From: Lanius collurio
Taxonomy: Eukaryota > Chordata > Aves > Passeriformes > Laniidae
NCBI GenBank assembly: GCA_020086605.1
Contig: JACBWW010000071.1
Span: forward strand, 1,457,221 to 1,521,220
Direction of reading: 5' to 3'
DNA: 64,000 nt
Shown here in pieces: positions 12,901 through 25,338 of this stretch. The translations under genes and the position numbers were made by a program. How positions within the stretch are numbered: position 1 is the first letter of the stretch; the number at the start of each line of letters is the position of its first letter. The notes beneath the pieces are model-generated. The model ran no database searches and had not been told where the DNA came from. It saw nothing but the letters and a program-made list of their open reading frames with translations.

Positions 12901-15900
12901 TTTAAACATGTCATCTGCCAAATGCATTTTCTGACAGGAAGCGATCTCTGGAATGATGCTGGATCATTTCTGTATGAATGGAGTTAAACATGGCTTGTAA
13001 GGGACCAGGACAGCAGCATTTCAAGAAGCAGACAACAGATTAGCGACAAGTGACAAGGCTGATCTCGGCAGCTGCAATTAACTGTCTTTCCTTCAGTCTC
13101 TGCTGCACAGTTGTGAGAAGGGCCACGTTTTCCTCCTGCTGCTGAAGGTTGATTAGCAGTCAGGTGGGGAGAGGCTCTGGGGAAGGCATGACGCATTAAT
13201 TAAATCACTTCTACCAGCTAAGTGATGACACTTTGATTTATAGCAGAGCTCATTCAACCAGACACTGGCATTTCCTGAGCACCACGATGAGGAAAAGCCA
13301 AGATGGGAAGCAGGTGGGAGAAGAGGAGATGTGCACATAAAGGAAAAAGAACAGATTGTGAAGTAAATACCTGCAACTGATGGACTATTTTTGAAAAAGA
13401 ATGCTGCAGGGGTGGTGGGAATGACCATGAAACATGAGCTGAAAATTAGTTAATTCGTGTTGCTCATTCATTTAATCTACATCTGTAAGAAAAGCTGCTT
13501 TAGGATAGCATCTTGTAAAATTCTCTCAAACTAAACATAATACAGATTATCATTTCATAAGGCATATTTCAACCTGACACACTCAGTTTGTGGCTCCAGA
13601 CATGAGTCAGTGCTATCTTCAGGCACAGCAGAAGCAAGCTCAGAAAGAGAAGGCAGAGATCTCCAGAAGGCAGAGCAGGACAGTGATCCAGGAGCAGTTT
13701 CAGATGCTGGGCCCAGCCCACTCCTGCTGCCCTGACAGGACCGAGGTCTCCTAAACACCGGGTTTCAATTTCCCTCACTGCCAAAGGGCGATAATGTTAT
13801 TTCATCAACCTTTGTAAAGGGTTACCTTTATCCAACTTAATCTATTTTGTTTAGGATTTTGACATTTGAAAAGGCTAACTTAAACAGCCTTCCTCTTAGA
13901 AAGCTTTTCTTTTGGTGACAAGTCTATATATTCTTCCTTGTAAACTCCATGGTCAAAATCACAAACCTTCAGAAGAGAGAAAATATTTCTACAGCCCGGA
14001 ATCCAAAATAGGTCAAAGCACGATTATCAGTACAGTAATATTTCACTCCCTTTTCTGAGTCAACCATGCTTTGGTAATTCTTGAATTACTTTTTTCCTTG
14101 AAAGCCTAAGGCAGCATTTTAGAACACTTAGTGCTTAAAATATTACACTTCTTGTACAGGCCAGTGGTATTTTCTAGTAAGACACAACTTTGTATTTTTG
14201 AACACAAAGGTTTCTTTGCTCACAATACTGTATAGAGTGAACATCCTTCTTTCACCTTTTTCTGAAGATATGCAGATGTTTAGCAAGAATAATACTGGAC
14301 CTCTTCAACCATAGCAGGCTCAGCCTAGTTTCATACATGAAGAGATAAAATTTAAGGGAAACATCACACAATCAGGTTGACTGCAAGGCTGCATTCCCTT
14401 CAGTCTATATTTCAATCCTTCTGGGCAACCTGTGCTGCTGGAGCAGGCAGTGGCCTCAGACAGGACTAAGGCACATCCCAGGAGCTGCTTGTAAGAGTTA
14501 ATAAAGAGTAAATTGTTATTCTCTAACCTTAACTAACAAGCAAACAAAGGAAAACACAAACTCTCTCACTCATATGGCTTCCCCAGCAGTGACCAATGAC
14601 AGAAGTACTGCTCTTATCATGGATCCAAATCCTGATCAAAGATCTCTGAGTAAAAGATCTCATGAGCCCCTTTGCTTGGCACATGCAGCATGTGCATTGA
14701 TCTCATGAACTTTGCTTATCTAAATTATATTTCTTTCAGCTCAAAGCCTTGCTGTGTCTTCTATAAACAATTTATAACTCTCAATGCTTCATCTTGTTTA
14801 GAGGTGTGATTACTGTTACCCTTGATAGTATCTTGAACTTTCCTAGCACATCCCTTAGGACCTCCAAGTGCTTTAAGGCTAATTTGCTGTGAGAGTCAGA
14901 TATGAGAAAACCCTTTGCTGAAGCAGCAGGAACAAAGAAATTTGGGTAATAAAGGAACTCCATAGCAGACCAGTACATAAATCGGTGCTCAACCAATCAC
15001 ATCTGTCCTCGTTAATGTTGTATAATGTATTTGTCTTCTTTTGCATCATCAGCTTCTAATAACAAAAGACTTTATTTAACACTGAATTTGGTAGGTAGCT
15101 AGGTGGGGGTGGGGAAAAAAGCTGGCTTGCTTTTAAATAGATCCACATGCATCTTCTTTTCATCATTAGAATAAATTTCCGGCGAGGTGAGCAGAGGTTT
15201 AGCTGCATGACTCTCATTAATGTTAACTTTATTTCAGTAATGAGGTGAAAGTACAATCACTGGAGCTAATATAATCAGAGTGATGAGACAAAAGTCTGCT
15301 GCTGGAAGTACTGCTGAGGAAGATGACATTGACAATGCTGATGGGCAAGGAAAAATAGGTGTCAGGAGCAAAATGATGCAGTGAGGGTGAAGATCATGCC
15401 TTTAGGTAAAATAGTACAGCTGAAAACTGCCAGGAGCTGTTGCAGGGATGTGAACACCCTGACACTGGTCACAGGTCTGTCTGCAAGGCACTGAGCACAA
15501 CAACCCCCAGCCCTACTGATTCCCAGAAAAATCTGAGGAAGCAGGGGGCAAAAAGTCCTGTGCCCTTAAAAGTCATTTAGGAAGGATAAGGAGAATTAAG
15601 TAGTAGTAAAAAAGGAATGTTGAGATAAAACAAAACAGCAGGTGTGGGAAATCAGAAGCTATTGTGACAGCCCCAGAATACAATCCCAGTAATATATTGC
15701 ACCAGAAAGACCTCAGACAATGAAAAGTGAGAGCACCATCATGCCACTGCACTCCATTACTTTAGCTAATAGAATGATCTGAACTGAACAAGGCTGGGAA
15801 GATTTTTATAGTAATTAGCAAACCTGTTAGTGCCCATTTTTCTTCTGCACAACACATGAACAAAAGAAAAGCAGACGCAGCTATTAGGGGAAAGTAACAG

Positions 15901-18900
15901 GAAGAAAAAGTGGGAAGGCAGACAATGAGTTGGGTAACTCTGCAGAAATAAAAATAGCAATTACTTTTTTTTATTACAAAACCAGTACATGAGGATTTTT
16001 AGCTTTGCAATAAAAAAATACACTGCAATACTATAATAAATATATAGCACATAATCATCCATATCAAGTACTACTAGTAGACCAGGAAACATAATGTATA
16101 CATTCACTCTATATAATTCTTGCAACATTCAGTACCTCTGTAAGCAGCTCTGCATTACTTTATTCAGATACCATAAACACAGGGCTGCTTTTTTTTAAAA
16201 TCATGTGGAACTTATGCACTGCAAGCTATTTGTACCAAATCCCTGAATTTAACTTACAGCTACAGATGAAGTGCATTTATAACGACGTGAACAAGACATG
16301 CCCTTTTCACTTGATTTCAGTGTCTTACTGACCCTCTGCAGCAGAATTGCTCTGACCCTGCTGATGCCCAGCAGCAGATCTTGGTGGTCAGAACTCAGGC
16401 TTTTTTGGGTAAGACAAAGCGTATTTGGGGTTGCCATCCTGCCTTGCTGCATTGTCCCAGTCACTGTTAGTGCAGAAACCCAACCAGAGCTACGAGAGCC
16501 CTGATCAATATGTCTTTGTTGTGGAGTCCCGAATTAACTACATCTCACTTTCCTTTGACAGTGCCACAGATCACAGGCAGCTGCTGCTTCCCCTACGAGA
16601 AACATGAATTCTGGAAAGCATATTCATTATCTGGCTGTTAAAAGCAACGGAGCATGCAAGCCTCACCCTGCCTGGGCTACCTGAGACATCAACAGCTCCC
16701 TTTGATTAAGTGACTGCCAGCCAGTCACCTTCTCACTCTAACCTTGATGTGGCAGCTCTGTGACAAGTGCATCCAGTGTAACATCTCAAAATGCCCACAA
16801 ATAGATGGCTTAATTTGTTTTAATAGCCTGGTCCCTCGCAGCATTTCAGTGGCAAACTCTGGGTTTAAGGACAGAATGGATCAGCTCTTTACATGGAACT
16901 TACCTGCAAGCCAGCTGGCAAAAAGCCAGGGAGAATCCTGGTGAGGTCCAAAGCTCCCAGGCTTTATCCAGATTGCAGTGCTTAATAAACTCCAAAGGAA
17001 TTCCACCCAGCCCAACTTGCACCGTTTTTAAGTTGCAGGACTCGGGATCTGAAAAACTGACTTTATAAAAATTGCAGCTTCTTAATACAGCCCCTGTAGC
17101 TGAGTATTACTTGTGTACCAAAACCACCCTCAAACCTGAAGGCATTTCCATTTCATAATCAGAAATAACTAAGACACTAGGGGTTGAAATTTGATTTTTA
17201 TTTCACCCGTCTTGCAGTCGCTGTCAGTCGCCAATTCCCACGATGTTTTCATGGGTCTGAAACACTGTGACTTTTTTTTTTTTTGTAGCTGCTGGAGTGA
17301 GATAGTTATGTAATTTTTACACAAGAAAGAAAAATTCAACCTCCACAATTGTAAAGAGAAACTCAGAATTTTGAAACTTCCTTGGTCCATCTTCAGATAA
17401 TAAACAAGCACATTCTCACTTATTTTTAAATTTAATATGGTTTTAGAAGTGGACCTGGCACGCAATTGCTGAATACTTCATGTTAGAACTCCAACATTTA
17501 ACATTGCTGTTTGAGTTTGTGTATCACCAGTAAATCATTTCACTTCCAACTGCCAAGCTTTCAAAAACAGGGATATACAAGATACAGGGAGAACCCAGCC
17601 TGAATTTAAAAAATAGCAGGACAGGAAAAAAGCCTGTTGAGCACTGAGAACTAGTCCTCCCAGACATCATTAAGCAAAGCAGGAGAACACTCTGTGTGTG
17701 TATATATATATATATGTATATATGTATAAATTACTTTTCAGCATAGGGCTGGATTTCCATGCATCAAGATGAAGGGTCATGAGCACAAATTACCTGGGCT
17801 CATTCAGAGATAACAACAAAATTTTAAGTACCTACTAAAGAAAAAAAAGCTTAACTGATGCTGGTGCTATTTTGGTATTATAAAAAGTTCTAAATATAAA
17901 CATATCACAGTAAAGATTCACATCAGATAGCATGCACACCTTTCCATAAATCATTTATCTCCTGCAAGCAAGCCTCGTCTACCTCTGGCAGCAGGCTGGG
18001 GTATTGGAATGAGGACAAATGCTTTCTTTAGCAACATAGGGGTTTTCAGTAACTTTGAAGTAGATTTAGAACTCCTGTGGCTGAGAAAGTAAATGTATGT
18101 TTATCAAAGAAAACTCCATATATTTGAGATGCTTTTGCTCAGTGGGATCCAGGTCCAAGAGCTGAATTTTTAGGGGCAACATAAATGGGAAAATTCATAC
18201 TCTGATTCCCAGCCCAGCGGATGGCACAGGTGTGGAGAAACACAAGTTTTCTCTCCTGAGACTTTGGATGGGTGTGCCTTTAACACAGACTGCAACCATG
18301 ACAGTATGAAATTTGGCATAAATATACAAAGTAGAGCTGGACTGGACAATGGAAAGCCACAGGTAGCACCAGATTCATGTGGGGGTGAAGAGAAATTGAG
18401 GAGGGGGAAAAAACGGAGACGCCCTCTTTTATCAAAAGCAAGTAGGAGTGCTTTTCTTAAAAAGCGACATTATCTCCAGGAGGAAGAATTCCCACTATCC
18501 TGTTTCAGCCTTCAGTAACAACAGCTGAGACAGAGCAAAGGCAAAGCAGGGGAAGGGAGAACAGAAAGAGGGGCCTCATGAAAGGAGAAAAGAAAAAGAG
18601 AAACAAAAGCATCCAGTGAGCTGAGAGGAGAAAAATGAAAGCAGGTTTAGGAGTGGTAGGAGGTTTCAAAGCAAATTCACATCAATGAGAGGCTGAGAAA
18701 AGTAAAGTCAGGCTGAGGGGCTGAGCCTGTCCCACAGAGCAGGGCCGGTTCTGAGCCCCACACGGAGGTTAGCATTTAAATCCACGTTAAAATACGGCCT
18801 TTTAACCAAACATGAACCCAGAGGGCTTGTTGGGCTGCAGGCAGTGAGGAGAAGTGTAAGCAAAGCTACAGCTGGAACACGGACAAGGCAGCACCTCAGC

Positions 18901-19098
18901 GTGGCATGGCTGCCGCCTCCCTCAGACTCACCTCAGCGCTCCCTGGTGGGCCATGGGCAGCTCCTGCCCTGGCTGCGGTCCGGGCATGGTCATGGAGCCC
19001 AGCGAGCCACAGGACACCGCTCCGAAGGTGACACACCCCGTCCTGACAGCCCCGTCCCACGATGGGTACAACACCGCAGCCCCACGCCAGGTGGGTCA
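9973..19098. other. Gene-poor intergenic DNA
   Basis: No recognised gene. Apart from a (TG)n(TA)n microsatellite, only homeobox-like AT-rich patches near 13190 and 15200 drew attention. Confidence 0.55.
17692..17729. repeat. (TG)n(TA)n microsatellite
   Basis: TGTGTGTGTATATATATATA and following TATATGTATA; compound dinucleotide repeat. Confidence 0.9.
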
Positions 19099-19558
19099 TG
19101 GGGGCTGTGGGTGCAAGAGAGGAAAATGGTGGGAAACAGACCTGGGGATGTGTGAGGGGGAAAAAGGAGGTAAACGGACCCAGGGGTGCGTGAGGGGAAG
19201 AAAAACGGCAAACAGGAGCTGGAGGTGCATGAGGGGAAAAAAGGCAGGAAACGGACCCAAGGGTGTGTGAGGGGAAAAAAAACCGGCAAACAGAAGCTGG
19301 AGGTGCATGAGAGGAAAAAAGGCAGGAAACAGACCCAGGGATGCATGAGAGGGAAAATAAGTGGCAAATGGGGCCCGTGCGTGTCTGAGAGGAAAAAAGG
19401 CGGGAAATGGGAGCCAGGGGTGTGTGAGGGGTAAAAAGGCGGGAAATGGGAGCCGGGGGTGTGTGAGGGGTAAAAAGGCGTGAAATGGGACTGGGGGTGC
19501 AATAGAGGAAAAAGGCAGGAAACAGGGCCAGGAATGTGTGAGGGGAAAAAGGACAGTA
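19099..19558. repeat. Minisatellite, about 12 tandem units of 35-39 bp
   Basis: Units follow the pattern GRRCCCRGGGGTGTGTGAGG, then GGAAAAAAGGCGGGAAAYG, with clear starts at about 19139, then every 38-39 bp (GACCTGGGG, GACCCAGGGG, GGAGCTGGAGG, GACCCAAGGG, GAAGCTGGAGG, GACCCAGGGA, GGGCCCGTGC, GGAGCCAGGG, GGAGCCGGGG, GGACTGGGGG, GGGCCAGGAA). Units 2-5 alternate as a dimer, suggesting a higher-order duplication. The plus strand is almost pure purine. Long open frames on the minus strand here are products of the repeat. Confidence 0.9.
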
Positions 19559-19723
19559 AGTCCGCAGTACCCCCAGGGAGCACCACAGGGGGCGCCCATC
19601 AGGTGTGAGGAGAGGCACCACCGCAACCCAGACAGCACTTGCTGGGCAAATTATCCAATTCCTACCCCTATCGTGAGGGTCAGGGGTACTATAATAATTA
19701 TTACTACTATTTTTGTTGTTGTT

Positions 19724-20228
19724 CACAGAATCACTGAATAGCGGGTTGGGAGATCCCCCAGTACAACCGCCCTGCCCAGGCAGGGGCACCTGGAGCAGAT
19801 GACACAGGCAGGGATCCAGGTGGGTTTGGAACATCTTCAGAGATGCAGACTCCAGCCCCTCCCTGGGCAGCTGTTCCAGTGCTCTGCCACCTTCCATGGA
19901 AAGAAATCCTCCGTCATGTTGAGGTGGAACCTCTTGTCTTTTAGTTTATGGCCATTGCTCCTTTTCCTGTCACCAGGCACCAACGAAAAGTCTGGCACCA
20001 TCCTCTGATGTCCCCTAGAGACATTCATATGCATTAATGAGATCCCCTCTCAATCTTCTGTAGACTAAACAGGCCTAGCTCCCTCAGTGTCTCCTTATAA
20101 GGGAGATGCTCCAGACCCCTGTTCACCTTTGTGGCCTCCTCTGGACCCTCTCTAGCAGCTCCTTGTCTTGAACTGTGGAGACCAGAATAGAACACAATAC
20201 TCCAACTGTGGCCTCACTCAGGTTGAGA
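19724..20228 (-). mobile_element. CR1 LINE fragment, minus orientation
   Basis: Left edge ACAGAATCACTGAATAG is the reverse complement of a CR1 3' tail. It is followed by TGGGCAGCTGTTCCAGTG, AGTTTATGGCCATTGCTCC, GGAGATGCTCCAGACCCC and TTTGTGGCCTCCTCTGGACC, the reverse complement of CR1 sequence extending some 500 bp from the 3' end. Trinucleotide ATT/ACT runs flank both sides. Confidence 0.88.
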
Positions 20229-20266
20229 TTATTACTATTATTATTATTATTACTACTACTACTACT
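20229..20266. repeat. (ATT)n(ACT)n microsatellite at the right edge of the CR1 copy
   Basis: Interrupted ATT/ACT trinucleotide run. A similar ATAATTATTACTACTAT run occurs left of the CR1 copy at about 19691-19712. Confidence 0.9.
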
Positions 20267-23200
20267 CAGTTATCAATGAGACTACCCAACTGTCATGTCT
20301 CTTTTCCCACATTAGCAAGAGATTTGAAACCCAGGCAGTCCTCACAAATAAGTTTATTTTGTAGGTTATTATAGGTAGCCAAACCAAAGGTGCAGGAGGA
20401 ATTTCAGACACACTCCATGCTTTTTCCTGGAGCAATGTAATGACTCGTGTCCTGTAGGTTCGCCTGCCTTTTGCTGAAAGGAATCCAGCTCCAGGGCCAT
20501 GTGCCAGCCCAGCCTCACTGAGAGGGACCAGCCTTTATCCAAAGGCTGTAGTAACCTCTGCTGGCAGCTCCTGGCTGCTACATCGGCTGAGATGCTGCTA
20601 GAAGTGAGCTTGTAGCTGAGCAGAAAAAGAAGACATCAGAAGAGGTATTTTACATTTGCTTACTTATACTTTCATATGCATTTACTACTACGGAGGATTG
20701 GGATTTTTTAATTGAATGTGTATTTTCAAGGCATTGGTGATTTAGAAAAATTAGGACCCTGCTCATCCATGGATGAACATGTTTATTTCCTCAGACAGCA
20801 CTGCTTTTATTACCAAGCAGGTCTGTAACTGTAGTTTGCAGCTAATCTACATTATTCTGTTTGAAGACATGGATACAGCACAAAGAGTGTCATCTGACAT
20901 AGCTGAGGGATGCATTTTCTGCATGTGATGATGTCAATAATGCTTCTATTTTTTCAGTGTTTCAACAAACATGTCACACCTGTGACTTATAGCCAACCTT
21001 ATCCCACTTCTCCACAAGGTGATATTTCACATCTCTGTAAGACAGGTACTATTCATATTACTTGATACACTAAAGGCTATAGGTGAGGCCAAGGTCTGAA
21101 GCTGTAGGGACAACAAATGTTGTCTTTTTGCTCTGAGAAGTTTAAAATCGAAACTGATTTTGGGCAGGACAGGAACAGGTATAGGATTCCTGCTTACCTT
21201 GAGTCCTGGTAGTGTGCCTTACTCTGTAGGTGCATGCAGAGAGATGGAATGCATATGGGATAGATGAGAGCTGGGTTTTATTGGAAGTTTCCATTACATT
21301 AGCAAGAAAGCAGGTGCTAGTCTTCATTTCAACCATTACCAGTAGAAATAGATTGCCATCTCATCCATGGAAAACCTACCACTTGCCTCTCATTCCATTT
21401 GCAACTATAGCTTGTGGTCTTCTATCTCCTTAATTGAAACACATAATAGAAAAGCTTCTATGAGGCAAGATGTCAGCCAGACTTAATTCCTTCATTTTCT
21501 CTACACTGAAGTTTTATGTTATTTTACCACAGCCAAAATAGCAGACCACAGCAACAAACATGCTTCAATCTGAAGGCATCTGAGAATTCCTGCTTAAGAC
21601 ACACACTTCTAATCTACCAAACCCACAATTTCTACAAAAATCTGTGGTTGTACAACTGCCTCAAAACGGAAAACATCATGTAGACAATGTGCATGTTGCC
21701 ACAAGTCAGACCTTAATTGACCAAAAATATTAGATAGAGCTGTCTGTTTAATTAGACACGGATCAAAAATGAAGAACTAAGTACTTTCCCATCATTCCCT
21801 GCAGGTTTTGAAGTTGGCATTTCCCCCCTCTGCATATAGTTAGTTGTTTGCCTCGGGTTGTAAAGAAATGCAGAGGGCTGTTATTAAAGCACTGATAATT
21901 TGCTGAACTCCATCTTTTGTGGAACTTGCTGAGTTAGAAAATTCCTTTTCACCTCCTCCCCCACCTCTCCTTGACTAGAATTGAACTGAAGAACAAATAT
22001 GGCATTATGGTGCTAGGTAAAAGGATCAACTGTGCTTGCAGTTAAGTGACTAGCACAAGACAGAACAAATCCTACAGCTCAAGTCTGTCCAGCTAAATGA
22101 TGAGGGAGATTAAAACAGCATTTGCCTTTTAAAAGAATATCAGAACAAAGACTCATGTTTAGGATTTGCTGTGCTTTAGTGCTTTATATGCAGAAATTGA
22201 CTCCAGTATAGTTTGCTAGAGAGTTCTCCAAGCAATCAGAGCCAGGAGACAAAGAATTGCCACTGCAATGAGAGAGATTCTGAGAACGCAGAAAACACGA
22301 TCCCAACTCATCAACTTTTCAGTGGTGGCCTCAAGGCAGAGGTCTGTATTTGCCATTTCAGCACTCCAGTTCCTGATAGGAAGGATTTTTATCCGGTTCT
22401 TCATGTGGCATTCTAGAGAAGCAGTAGCCAATGTCAACTGCTACCATTTTTCACTGGCATTAATATTCTTGTAAACTACAGAAATCAGGGAGTACAGAAC
22501 CCATCCAATTATCCCCAGCACTGACCTCAGTGCAGATAAGCAGAGCTACTTGCTCCATGAGATGCTCTCATTAAATCTGCTGCCAAACATGCATCAACCA
22601 GCCCAGTCTCTCAGCTGACAAATAAAAAGGAGATGTCAGCCACCCCCAGAATCACCAGGCTTTTTGCAAGAGGGATGGACATCACTTAAACCACACTGAA
22701 GTATTATCAGGAAGCAAAGATTTCTCATCTTACCTTGCCAACATGAAGCAATCATTTGCATTCCTTCCCCTGCTCAATCCACTTTTGCAAAGGACCTGAT
22801 CTTTCTGTTAATCATAGATAGAAGCATGCTCTTGTCTTAGACTAAAAGGAAATAGATTTCCTGTTTGCCTCTACTTGCTTGCCTTTTTCACACATATTCA
22901 AGTCCTTCTCTTGCTCCACTGCATTCTTCAAACTTACATTTTGGTACAGTTGCTTTGTAGCTCAAAGCAAGACATGAGAACAGGAAGTATTTTGGAACAC
23001 AAATTTTTAATGATTTAACATGTAGTACAGGCACAGCTGAACAGCTCAACTACCAAGCAGTTTCTGTCCCATTGCATGGACAATGGGCACAATGCACTAC
23101 TGATCACATCCTGTTTTTCTAGGAGAGAAAAGGGACAGGAATTCCCACAAAGTTGTCCAAATTACAATGTTTCTTATGATTTTTATGATTCCTTACAATT

Positions 23201-23789
23201 ACTGCTCCACACAGTGGTATCATCTGCTAAGGAATTAATATCAAGTTGGAAAAGAAAGCAAGAGCAAGCCATCAGCATCGTGACCTCCTGAGCCAGAGTG
23301 CAAACACATGAAGTGCTGGAATATGTCTCAGCAGGAAGGATATGATATGATATGATATGATAGACCAAGCTGATGGCCTTCCCTAGGGAAAATGATTATG
23401 AAGTGCTGGAAAGGGGTGAAGAATCTGTTTAACACTGAAAAGAGAAGCAACCTCTGCTACCCTCTGAAGACAGCATTTCACACTGCACCATGTCTGCTGC
23501 AGCAAGTTGCCATAGGATGGCAGCAAAGGGGAGACAGATTTTCAGTTGGATAAACTGCTAATGCTAAAGCTCTCAAGCTTTTGGAAAAACAAGATTTCCA
23601 AGACAATCTGCTGATGGAGCCATTATTTCATGAGATGACTTCTGGGAAAGAACAACAAAAACAATGCAAGAGGATTTTATCAGATGGCTGGTACTTCTTG
23701 TTTATATCACATGCAACTGCAATAGCATTCTACAGATCTTCTGCAGCAGGATGCTCCCCCACTGTTTGTCTTTTGTAGTTTTTATCTTC
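20267..23789. other. Intergenic DNA beyond the SPRING1 3' end
   Basis: No recognised gene or RNA; contains the (TATGA)4 repeat. Longer SPRING1 3' UTR forms could reach into this stretch. Confidence 0.5.
23341..23362. repeat. (TATGA)4 pentanucleotide repeat
   Basis: Four perfect copies of TATGA followed by TAG. Confidence 0.9.
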
Positions 23790-25254
23790 AACACCTCTGT
23801 AGACTTCTACGTTTTTATTTTATTTTTATTTTATGCTGTTTAAGCAAGCATTCACAAAGTCGAAATTATGGGGGAGATGAATGGGATAAAAATGAGAGAA
23901 ATGGCACTCTGCATATCGAGAGGAACAGCTCAGTTTAGTCTAGCACTTGGACTTGGCAGGGGGAGCAGAAATTTAGTCAGCATTTACAGGTTCTCTACCC
24001 ACCTTTTCTGTGTTGTGTGGCCTTTAGAAGGAGAGAGCTGAAATTGCAACTTTAGAGAGCTAGGAGCAACTGTGGGAGAACCAAGGCTGTTGTAGTGTCA
24101 TTCTGATCAGGCCACAATTCCAGAGTATGTCAAGTATGTCCAATAGCAAATCAAAAGCATCATGACTTTAGCTGAGCTCCTGCAACACAGCTGTCCTCAA
24201 AGGAGGGCTTGCACCACGTTCTGATGTTCTAAATACTTCATGCACAAGGACATCATTAAACTGAAGTCCTACAACTCCACCCTTTTGCCTCCTGCACAAC
24301 CAGGAGTGAAGTACATTTGAAATCCCAAGGCCTGAACAAGTTCAAGCAAACAAATCTTCCCTGCTCCCTGTCAGCAAGAGGACCAGCAAAGAGCTGCTCA
24401 CAAAACTAGACTCCTCTTTGAGGAAACTGTTGCAGAGTAACAAGGAAAGTATTCAGAGACAATAAAATCCCATCCTAGGCAGATCCCTGCTCTTCTCTTG
24501 TGCTATGGGACTCTGGCAGAAGAACAACTCCATTGGAGTTCTGAATGGCTTAAACTCACTAAGAGGAACATAAGTACTATAGTGACAAATCCCAATACAA
24601 TTCCTTTAGACTAAGGAGGAAAAAACCCCTACCAACTTCAGTCAGGATCTAAAACATCCCTTCCAGCTGACACAGCAAAGGAGGGACTGAAAGGCATCCA
24701 CAACTAGCTATGCAAAGCATCAACACTGTCAGCCAGTGACCCATATAAAATGAATAAATAATTCATAATTACATATGTAGTGTACACCATGCACGTCAAG
24801 AAGGGTTCCAAAGAGAGAAGCACAGTGGGCATGCTTTGCTCTCTAAAAGGAAAAATCCTCCAGTTACTACTGTCACTCTGGAAAGTCCCTGGGATGCAGA
24901 GACACAACTGAACCTCCATCTACAGCTGCAAAGTCACATTAGATATTCTTCCCATGATGTTCTATAGCCTGGATCGACTCCATGATTCCTGAAATTTAGA
25001 GGGAGTATTCAAAGAATGCACTGGCACTGTAGCACAGTACTAGCACTCTAAAGCAGGTGCATAATAAATTGAAGAAAGCAAGATTCAGTCCCGAAGAACT
25101 TAAGTTCCTTACTTCCTCTGTTCACCTCTGGGTTTTCCCCCACATCCAAGACAAGCTTGTTATGCTGAGGCTTTGGTAAAGCAACAGCTGTTGTCTTTCT
25201 CTTCTAGATTTGAGTCTGCAGCTCCTTCCTTTTGTTGCCCAGATGCTGCAGCTC
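23790..25254 (-). other. SPRING1: SPRING1 3' untranslated region (distal end approximate)
   Basis: The sequence from the SPRING1 stop to the first canonical minus-strand polyadenylation signals. Three overlapping AATAAA hexamers occupy 23814-23830, followed on the minus strand by a GU-containing stretch near 23780. A UTR of about 1.45 kb is inferred; alternative ends further down are possible. Confidence 0.5.
23814..23830 (-). terminator. Cluster of three AATAAA polyadenylation signals, probable SPRING1 3' end
   Basis: On the plus strand the run is TTTTATTTTATTTTTATTTT, giving AATAAA on the minus strand at 23814-23819, 23819-23824 and 23825-23830. It is the first such signal after the SPRING1 stop. 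The run is also a simple (TTTTA)n repeat, so the signals could be incidental. Confidence 0.45.
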
Positions 25255-25338
25255 TCAAACAGGCAGGAGCTCTGGGGGATACTCGCCATAGCAGTATTTG
25301 GCAATTGGGTCTCTGTAGGTGTTCTCATGCTGCACACT
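25255..25338 (-). CDS. SPRING1: SPRING1 terminal coding exon
   Basis: 84 nt on the minus strand after acceptor CTTCCTGGCAG, reading [18 protein letters not shown] then EYPPELLPV and TGA (stop at 25255-25257). It joins in phase 0 to the exon at 26290-26403 across a 951 bp intron. The C-terminus differs slightly from human (recalled as ESPPELFPA). Together the two exons give 65 residues, roughly the last third of the usual protein of about 205 residues. Confidence 0.95.
   Translation of the reverse strand, partial: SVQHENTYRDPIAKYCYGEYPPELLPV

Noticed and set aside
19580..19602. CTCF-like site (CCACAGGGGGCGCC)
   Set aside because: The right half of the motif fits, but the informative CC-A spacing in the left half does not; too weak to call.
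18896..19897. 333-codon minus-strand open frame
   Set aside because: It is the translation of the minisatellite units and part of a CR1 copy. Two other minus frames over the array are also open (198 and 180 codons), so openness reflects the repeat, not selection.
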